NCBI GenBank assembly: GCA_030152125.1
Contig: JASLIR010000383.1
Coordinates: 1 to 9,270 of the forward strand
DNA: 9,270 bases
Reading direction: 5' to 3'
From: Alkanindiges sp.
GTDB lineage: Bacteria; Pseudomonadota; Gammaproteobacteria; Pseudomonadales; Moraxellaceae
This document shows positions 5,755 through 9,270 of the stretch, in pieces (within the stretch, counting starts at the first letter, position 1; each line of letters begins with the position of its first letter). The position numbers and the translations under genes were made by a program. A model generated the notes under the pieces. It did not search any database. It was not told the origin of the DNA and saw nothing but the letters and a program-made list of their open reading frames with translations.

Positions 5755-6876
5755 ATGTGTACCGAGTTTATCCTGCCGCAAGCAAGCGGCTTTCGTATTT
5801 CCGGCCGTACCATGGATTTTGCTGACACCTACACCTGGCAGGTGGCAGCCATCCCTGTAAACACAGCGCTTAAAGCCATTGATACCCTCAGCCCCAATGC
5901 ACCACCCTATAAATGGGCAGCAAGCTTTGGCGTGGTAGGTATTGGCATCAAGTTTCCTTTAAACCTGATGGATACCAAGCTGCTGGATGTGCTGAATACG
6001 GAGGGCTTTTCGGCAGCGGCGCTGTGGTTGCCACCCTCTGTTTACCCTAAAAAGGCCAATGCACCCAAAGGGGCAAAGCTGATATCCGCGCTGGATATTT
6101 GCAGCTGGGCGGCATCCAGTTATAGCAGTGTGGCCACTTTGCAGGCCGATTTACAGGCCATTCAGCAAGGCAAGGTTACTTCGCTGGGCGAAATACTGTA
6201 TTTCTGGGACCCGGTGCAGTTTTCCGAACAAAGCGAAATTCAGGGCAGCAGTGAGGTGAATAACCAGTTGCCGCTGCATTTCCAGTTTCATGATAAAACC
6301 GGCGCCAGCCTGGTGCTGGAGTTCCGGGACGGGCAGTTATCCATTACCGATAATAGTGACTTAGGTGTGATGACCAATGCGCCGTTTCTGGACTGGCATC
6401 GCACCAACCTGGAAAACTACCTGGGTGTGACCAATGTGGAAACGGACAGTGCCACCATTATTGGCCTGAATGTATCCAAGGCCGGTAATGGTGGTGGCTG
6501 TATTGGCTTGTCATCTTCCGCGTTGCCGTCTGACCGTTACCTGCGCACCGTCACCACACTGAATTTTTCCATTCCCTGGCTGCAAACCAGCCCGGCACCC
6601 AGCAACAGCGCCGTGCTGGCACATGCCATGAATGTAATTAAGGGCATTTATGTGACCCGTGAGCAGTGTATTGATCAGGCTGGCAACATTAAGGGCGACT
6701 ATACCCAGTGGGAAGTGGTGCGCGACCATGCCAATAGCGTGCTGTATATTTCCACTACGGGTAGCCTGGGTTTTTGGCAGGTGAGCTTTAGTAATTATCA
6801 GCTGGGTTCCGGTGCCCAGCCACAGTTTGTGGTCATTGGTGATGCCACCAGTTTGCCAGCGTTAAATCCGGCTTAA
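5755..6876 (+). CDS. Choloylglycine hydrolase/penicillin V acylase-family (Ntn) linear amide hydrolase
   Basis: This 373-residue enzyme belongs to the N-terminal nucleophile hydrolases that cut linear amides such as conjugated bile salts, penicillin V or acyl-homoserine lactones. The protein starts MCTEF, so removal of Met1 exposes the nucleophile Cys2. Expected active-site positions are visible: Arg18 and Asp21 in SGRTMDF, Asn81 in NTEGFSAAALWLP, Asn208 in VMTNAPFLDWH and Arg261 in SDRYLR. The length is close to other Gram-negative members. Many Gram-negative homologues carry a signal peptide before the Cys; here there is none, so a cytoplasmic enzyme is predicted. Asn and Thr are frequent near the middle but no extra domain is seen. 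The gene stands alone between a long leader and two terminators, so the context gives no substrate. Family call is firm; acyl-homoserine lactone, penicillin or another N-acyl amide are all open. Confidence 0.92.
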   Translation: MCTEFILPQASGFRISGRTMDFADTYTWQVAAIPVNTALKAIDTLSPNAPPYKWAASFGVVGIGIKFPLNLMDTKLLDVLNTEGFSAAALWLPPSVYPKKANAPKGAKLISALDICSWAASSYSSVATLQADLQAIQQGKVTSLGEILYFWDPVQFSEQSEIQGSSEVNNQLPLHFQFHDKTGASLVLEFRDGQLSITDNSDLGVMTNAPFLDWHRTNLENYLGVTNVETDSATIIGLNVSKAGNGGGCIGLSSSALPSDRYLRTVTTLNFSIPWLQTSPAPSNSAVLAHAMNVIKGIYVTREQCIDQAGNIKGDYTQWEVVRDHANSVLYISTTGSLGFWQVSFSNYQLGSGAQPQFVVIGDATSLPALNPA

Positions 6877-6909
6877 GCCCTTAAGCTTAAGGTAGTTAAC
6901 GGGCTTTTT
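6876..6909 (+). terminator. Terminator-like hairpin after the acylase gene
   Basis: agccc (6876-6880) pairs with gggct (6901-6905), followed by a T-run to 6909. The 20-base loop contains ttaagcttaa (6881-6890), itself a perfect palindrome, and CTTAAG occurs three times in 6872-6891. It overlaps the stop codon. It is weaker than the next hairpin. Confidence 0.5.
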
Positions 6910-6943
6910 GCAGGATTGCCTTTTTTTGTGGTGCGGTGTGTGT

Positions 6944-6975
6944 AAAAGCGCAGGCGGGAGTGCCTGCGCTTTTTT
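6944..6975. terminator. Strong bidirectional rho-independent terminator
   Basis: aaaagcgcaggc (6944-6955) is the exact reverse complement of gcctgcgctttt (6962-6973), with a six-base loop and T-run through 6975. The A-run on the left arm gives a T-run on the other strand as well. It closes the acylase unit and isolates it from the AT-rich gene block downstream. Confidence 0.85.
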
Positions 6976-7014
6976 ATGTGATGATAAGATTAAAGGCAAA
7001 CTAAAAGTGGTGGT

Positions 7015-7045
7015 TTGCGAAGGCTAACTGTAGAATGTTTATAAA
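7015..7045 (+). promoter_or_regulatory. Weak sigma-70-like promoter for the immunity-like block
   Basis: TTGCGA (7015-7020) and TATAAA (7040-7045) are separated by 19 bp, slightly longer than ideal. The pair lies just after the strong terminator and 35 bp before the first ATG of the block. This is a pattern match by eye only. Confidence 0.25.
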
Positions 7046-7079
7046 TAAGAGATCAATCATCAGTAAACGCGCCTTATAA

Positions 7080-7520
7080 ATGACAATACATCTTCAAAAC
7101 ATGCTGAGTAAGATGCTACTCCAGTTAAAAGTTAATGAGCTATTTCGTGATATATCTTTTCCTGTCCCTGAAGTTATAGATTACGAGAGCTATCTGGAGT
7201 TTCCAGCATTAGGTTTGTCGTTTATTTTTAACAAGAACCATATGACTAAGACCATTCATGTTTATTCGGAGGGGAGAGATGATTATTCAGCTTGCAAAGA
7301 GAAATTGCCAGGCGATCTGACTTTTGCCATGAACAGGGAATGTGTGCGCTCAAAACTGGGTCCACCTATTAGGCAGGGAGAGGAAACTATCCTTCCTATT
7401 CTTGGGTTTAAAGGTAGTTGGGATCTCTATCATCAGAATGGCTTTAAGCTGCATGTTGAATACCAGCAGGGTGAAAAACAGGTCTCATTAATAACATTAA
7501 GTTTATATGAGGTTGAGTAA
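7080..7520 (+). CDS. Uncharacterised 146-residue protein, immunity-like
   Basis: No signal peptide or membrane segment is visible, so a small cytoplasmic protein is likely. After an N-terminal helix (residues 1-25) the chain appears alpha/beta. FPALGLSFIFN (41-51) is a strand pair, TIHVYSEGRDDY (58-69) and KLPGDLTFAMNRECVRSKLG (75-94) form the most characteristic segment, and SWDLYHQNGFKLHVEYQQGE (113-132) with ITL ends the fold. This order, an LPxxLTF step, a short VRSKLGPP helix and a W-D-x-Y before two strands, is one I associate with small proteins found beside polymorphic toxins and with stand-alone immunity genes, but I cannot name the family securely. No ribosome binding site is clear. 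The gene is AT-richer than those upstream, which suggests acquisition by transfer. It leads a same-strand run of small genes. Confidence 0.8.
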   Translation: MTIHLQNMLSKMLLQLKVNELFRDISFPVPEVIDYESYLEFPALGLSFIFNKNHMTKTIHVYSEGRDDYSACKEKLPGDLTFAMNRECVRSKLGPPIRQGEETILPILGFKGSWDLYHQNGFKLHVEYQQGEKQVSLITLSLYEVE

Positions 7521-7537
7521 GACATAGGCTGATTTAT

Positions 7538-7636
7538 ATGAAAAAACAGCTAACCAAAATCTTTAAGTTTTACCAGGTTTTTACTTTATGTGCACTGATA
7601 GCACTGGTTTTTGAATTGATAGCCGGGTATAAATAA
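7538..7636 (+). CDS. Possible 32-residue single-helix membrane peptide
   Basis: A 33-codon ATG frame starts 17 bp after the preceding stop and ends 27 bp before the next gene. It begins with a basic MKKQLTKIFKF, then a hydrophobic helix (VFTLCALIALVFELIAG), and stops at YK. The basic-then-hydrophobic plan is the same as the first 35 residues of the following gene, so it may be a decayed partial duplicate or a genuine small membrane peptide. The ribosome binding site is weak (ataggc, about 10 bases upstream). The tight fit between neighbours favours it being real. Confidence 0.45.
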   Translation: MKKQLTKIFKFYQVFTLCALIALVFELIAGYK

Positions 7637-7663
7637 GAGCGTATAAGCGCAAAGGTAAAATAC

Positions 7664-7984
7664 ATGAAGCAACATAAAATCAGTAAATTCCGCCTGTTTA
7701 TGGAGTTAATTCTGGTTTTGTTCCTGATGTTTTTAATATATTTATATGTCAAATTGCATGTGGTGTATGCTGGCATTAAAGAGTTTGATACTTATGACAC
7801 AGATGGGATTGTAAGCATTACCATTACTTCCTTAATAATCTTTGTGACTGTTTCCCCATTTGCCTTGTTTATGAATTTTAAAGCCCTGCCAACACTCAAA
7901 TACCTGACATGGGTCCTGTATGCTATTTATGTGTTACTGCTGTTCACCCTGATATACTGGTACTATCCAAGGCAGTATATTTAA
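7664..7984 (+). CDS. Small three-helix membrane protein of unknown function
   Basis: The 106-residue product has a basic start (MKQHKISKFR) and three hydrophobic segments, about 11-36, 48-70 and 80-100, separated by a short acidic loop (KEFDTYDTDG, 39-48) and a basic loop (NFKALPTLKY). By the positive-inside rule the N-terminus is cytoplasmic and the acidic loop is periplasmic. There are no catalytic motifs or transporter signatures and I do not recognise the family. Small polytopic proteins of this kind are found among immunity genes for membrane-acting toxins, which fits its neighbours, but that is inference from context only. The coding sequence is strongly AT-rich. Only a weak purine run precedes the ATG. 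Confidence 0.75.
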   Translation: MKQHKISKFRLFMELILVLFLMFLIYLYVKLHVVYAGIKEFDTYDTDGIVSITITSLIIFVTVSPFALFMNFKALPTLKYLTWVLYAIYVLLLFTLIYWYYPRQYI

Positions 7985-8028
7985 TAAAATTTTTCCTTGG
8001 TTAGGATAGAGTACACATAGGAGAAGGA

Positions 8029-8481
8029 ATGGCTTTTGTCAATGAAAAAGGTGGTTTGCAAAGAGCTGTTGACAGTGAAAAATATGCAGCACTTTATAAT
8101 AAAGAAACTGGTAAGCAGATAAGTTTCCTCAATCAGCAATGGACCATTGATAGGGACAGGAAAATGCTGCTGGTTTGTACCTATGAGGAGCGGCAGGATA
8201 TGTATGAGGGGGATTTTTTCTTATCTAGCTGGCTGTTTTATTGGCGTAATATTTGGGTGTCTTTGAGTTTGAAAGACTATGACTTTAGGCGACTGTCAAA
8301 GGATCATTATGAGCTGACAAGGAAGATAATAAAAATAGATTTTCCTCAGGCCCCAAGCTCAAATCAGGAAGTTATGTTCAATGATTTGAGACAGGCATTT
8401 CAAGCATATAAGGTGATTGGTGCAAGAGCTGAAAGAGAGTATCGCTGCGACCTTACTTTAGATTACAGTGAAGTGATTTGA
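8029..8481 (+). CDS. Uncharacterised 150-residue protein, immunity-like
   Basis: The start is well supported: an AGGAG at 8019-8023 lies five bases before the ATG. The protein is soluble, without signal peptide. The N-terminal half has QQWTIDRDRKMLLV (36-49), a strand-turn-strand segment that I recall from small proteins linked to toxin-immunity loci, and FFLSSWLFYWRNIWVSLSL (63-81), an aromatic-rich beta hairpin. The C-terminal half is helical (FNDLRQAFQAYKVIGARAER, 117-136) and ends in a short strand. No catalytic residues stand out. The gene is separated from the upstream membrane protein by 44 bp and from the next gene by 42 bp, all on one strand, so co-transcription is likely. An immunity role is suggested by size, fold pattern and company, and is not proven. 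Confidence 0.82.
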   Translation: MAFVNEKGGLQRAVDSEKYAALYNKETGKQISFLNQQWTIDRDRKMLLVCTYEERQDMYEGDFFLSSWLFYWRNIWVSLSLKDYDFRRLSKDHYELTRKIIKIDFPQAPSSNQEVMFNDLRQAFQAYKVIGARAEREYRCDLTLDYSEVI

Positions 8482-8523
8482 GGTCTGCCATATAAGCCTC
8501 TGTTTGAAAGTCGATAGATATTG

Positions 8524-8973
8524 ATGAATAACTACTTTGAACAACTTGTCCAGCAAGATGTAGCAGGGCTGCTTTCCACACAGCAGTTACAGCTTATTGA
8601 AGATTCATCATTTATTTTTGCCCAGCTACAGGCGCTATATCCTGTGGCTGGTTCCCGTATCGACTGGCAGGCACTGGAAGTCAGGGAACAACATATCGAG
8701 CCAGTACATGGGCCACAACTGAATGCTTACCTGAACTTTTTTAGGCAGGCCGTAAAAAGATATGGCTTAACGGGGAATATATATTGGACCGGGGATAGCG
8801 CAGTGGATTTTGCGCTACTGGGAGATATCACCGTCATTGAGAGTGTGCTGGATAAATTACTGGATATACCACAGCATCACTATCTGTTAGCTGATGATTT
8901 TGCATGGTGTTTTTGTTTTAGCTTTGAGGGCGATATGGGGTTTGGCTATCGTCCGGAAAAAGCAACTAGCTAG
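8524..8973 (+). CDS. Uncharacterised 149-residue protein, probable immunity-type
   Basis: The ATG at 8524 is chosen over the adjacent in-frame TTG at 8521; neither has a strong ribosome binding site. The N-terminal third is helical (YFEQLVQQDVAGLLSTQQLQ). The most distinctive part is the C-terminus: GNIYWTGDSAVDFALLGDI (84-102), then LDIPQHHYLLADDFAWCFCF (113-132) and SFEGDMGFGYRP (133-144). This PxHxY-x5-D-x2-WC-x8-GDMxFGY ending is one I associate with short proteins in contact-dependent inhibition and polymorphic-toxin loci that act as immunity or orphan immunity proteins. I cannot assign a numbered family without a search. Its base composition is closer to the host genes than that of the three genes before it. 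It is convergent with the methyltransferase gene that follows. Confidence 0.82.
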   Translation: MNNYFEQLVQQDVAGLLSTQQLQLIEDSSFIFAQLQALYPVAGSRIDWQALEVREQHIEPVHGPQLNAYLNFFRQAVKRYGLTGNIYWTGDSAVDFALLGDITVIESVLDKLLDIPQHHYLLADDFAWCFCFSFEGDMGFGYRPEKATS

Positions 8974-9012
8974 GCTATGGCTTTAGCCCAGCGTATTTGA
9001 ATTATATGGATT

Positions 9013-9033
9013 GGCTGGCCTAAGGCACCAGCC
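9013..9033. terminator. Weak hairpin between convergent genes
   Basis: ggctgg (9013-9018) pairs with ccagcc (9028-9033) around a nine-base loop, between two converging genes. No T-run follows on either strand, so intrinsic termination here would be poor; the position is the main support. Confidence 0.3.
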
Positions 9034-9050
9034 TACCTCAAGCTGCCGGA

Positions 9051-9270
9051 TCAGCCCTTGCGCACATGCAGCATATGCGTGGCTTTGGTATGGCGGATAT
9101 GGTCGTTACGCTGCTTAAAATAGCGCTCGGTCAGGCCAGCGCCGGAAAGGTCTTCCACCACCGCATAACCCATACTGTTAACCGCCTGATGCAGCTCAGC
9201 CGGGATAAACTGGCCAATCAAAGGCTCCTTTAACAGGCTGGTAAATTGCGCTACCGCCATGCTGCCAAGG
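9051..9270 (-). CDS. Class I SAM-dependent methyltransferase, leucine carboxyl methyltransferase-like (TIGR00027 type), C-terminal part
   Basis: The stop codon is at 9051-9053 and the frame stays open to the window edge, so about 72 residues of the C-terminus are visible and the gene begins outside. The segment KEPLIGQFIPAELHQAVNSM followed by GYAVVEDLSGAGLTERYF and a basic end (HMLHVRKG) matches the tail of SAM-dependent methyltransferases of the leucine carboxyl methyltransferase-like group: a GEP-like turn, a helix that starts with PAEL, a GxxVVEDL strand and an ERYF motif. The AdoMet-binding motifs would be upstream and are not seen, so activity cannot be judged. The ATG at 9258-9260 is an internal codon; reading upstream of it continues with Ser-Gly-Leu. 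Members of this group often have unknown substrates. The gene is convergent with the immunity-like block and reads in the opposite direction to everything else of confidence in the window. Confidence 0.72.
   Translation of the reverse strand, partial: LGSMAVAQFTSLLKEPLIGQFIPAELHQAVNSMGYAVVEDLSGAGLTERYFKQRNDHIRHTKATHMLHVRKG

Noticed and set aside
5425..5828. Minus-strand frames across the acylase leader and start
   Set aside because: They overlap the promoter region and the well-supported acylase start and have no recognisable domain.
1..9270. CRISPR array, tRNA, rRNA, transposase or integrase
   Set aside because: No regularly spaced direct repeats, no tRNA cloverleaf and no recombinase motifs were seen on either strand.

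Overview
This looks like chromosomal DNA of a Gram-negative proteobacterium of moderate GC (beta- or gammaproteobacterial in style). The evidence is an ECF sigma/FecR/TonB-dependent receptor surface-signalling set, an outer-membrane siderophore receptor, a bacterial-type dodecin and a run of immunity-like genes. The sequence alone does not support a genus.

Layout. (1) Positions 1-4285 hold an iron-uptake signalling locus on the + strand: the 3' end of a FecI-type sigma factor, a FecR-type anti-sigma/sensor with a TTG start, an intergenic stretch of about 460 bp, and a siderophore receptor with an N-terminal STN signalling domain, closed by a rho-independent terminator. The intergenic stretch contains an 18-bp perfect hairpin, a second 11-bp dyad and, on the opposite strand, an open frame whose middle resembles a Nif11 leader domain. 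(2) Positions 4286-4873 are mostly non-coding, with one doubtful 28-codon reading frame on the minus strand. (3) Positions 4874-5200 hold a clear dodecin and a possible 33-codon frame just after it. (4) Positions 5201-5754 are a gene-poor leader with two separate inverted repeats. (5) Positions 5755-6975 hold a choloylglycine hydrolase/penicillin acylase-family enzyme without signal peptide, followed by two terminator-like hairpins. (6) Positions 7080-8973 are a visibly AT-richer block of small + strand genes: a 146-aa protein, a 32-aa one-helix peptide, a 106-aa three-helix membrane protein and two proteins of about 150 aa. They have the look of an orphan immunity-gene island from polymorphic-toxin or contact-dependent competition systems, but no toxin is in the window. 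(7) On the minus strand from 9051 to the window end is the C-terminal part of a class I SAM methyltransferase of the leucine carboxyl methyltransferase-like (TIGR00027) type.

How it works together. In region 1, family knowledge predicts that a ferric siderophore bound by the receptor is reported through its STN domain and TonB to periplasmic FecR, which then controls the FecI-type sigma factor so that it transcribes the receptor gene. The dodecin, the acylase and the methyltransferase have no evident functional link to this locus or to each other. The most interesting items are the Nif11-like antisense frame between fecR and the receptor, and the immunity-like island with its two small membrane proteins.
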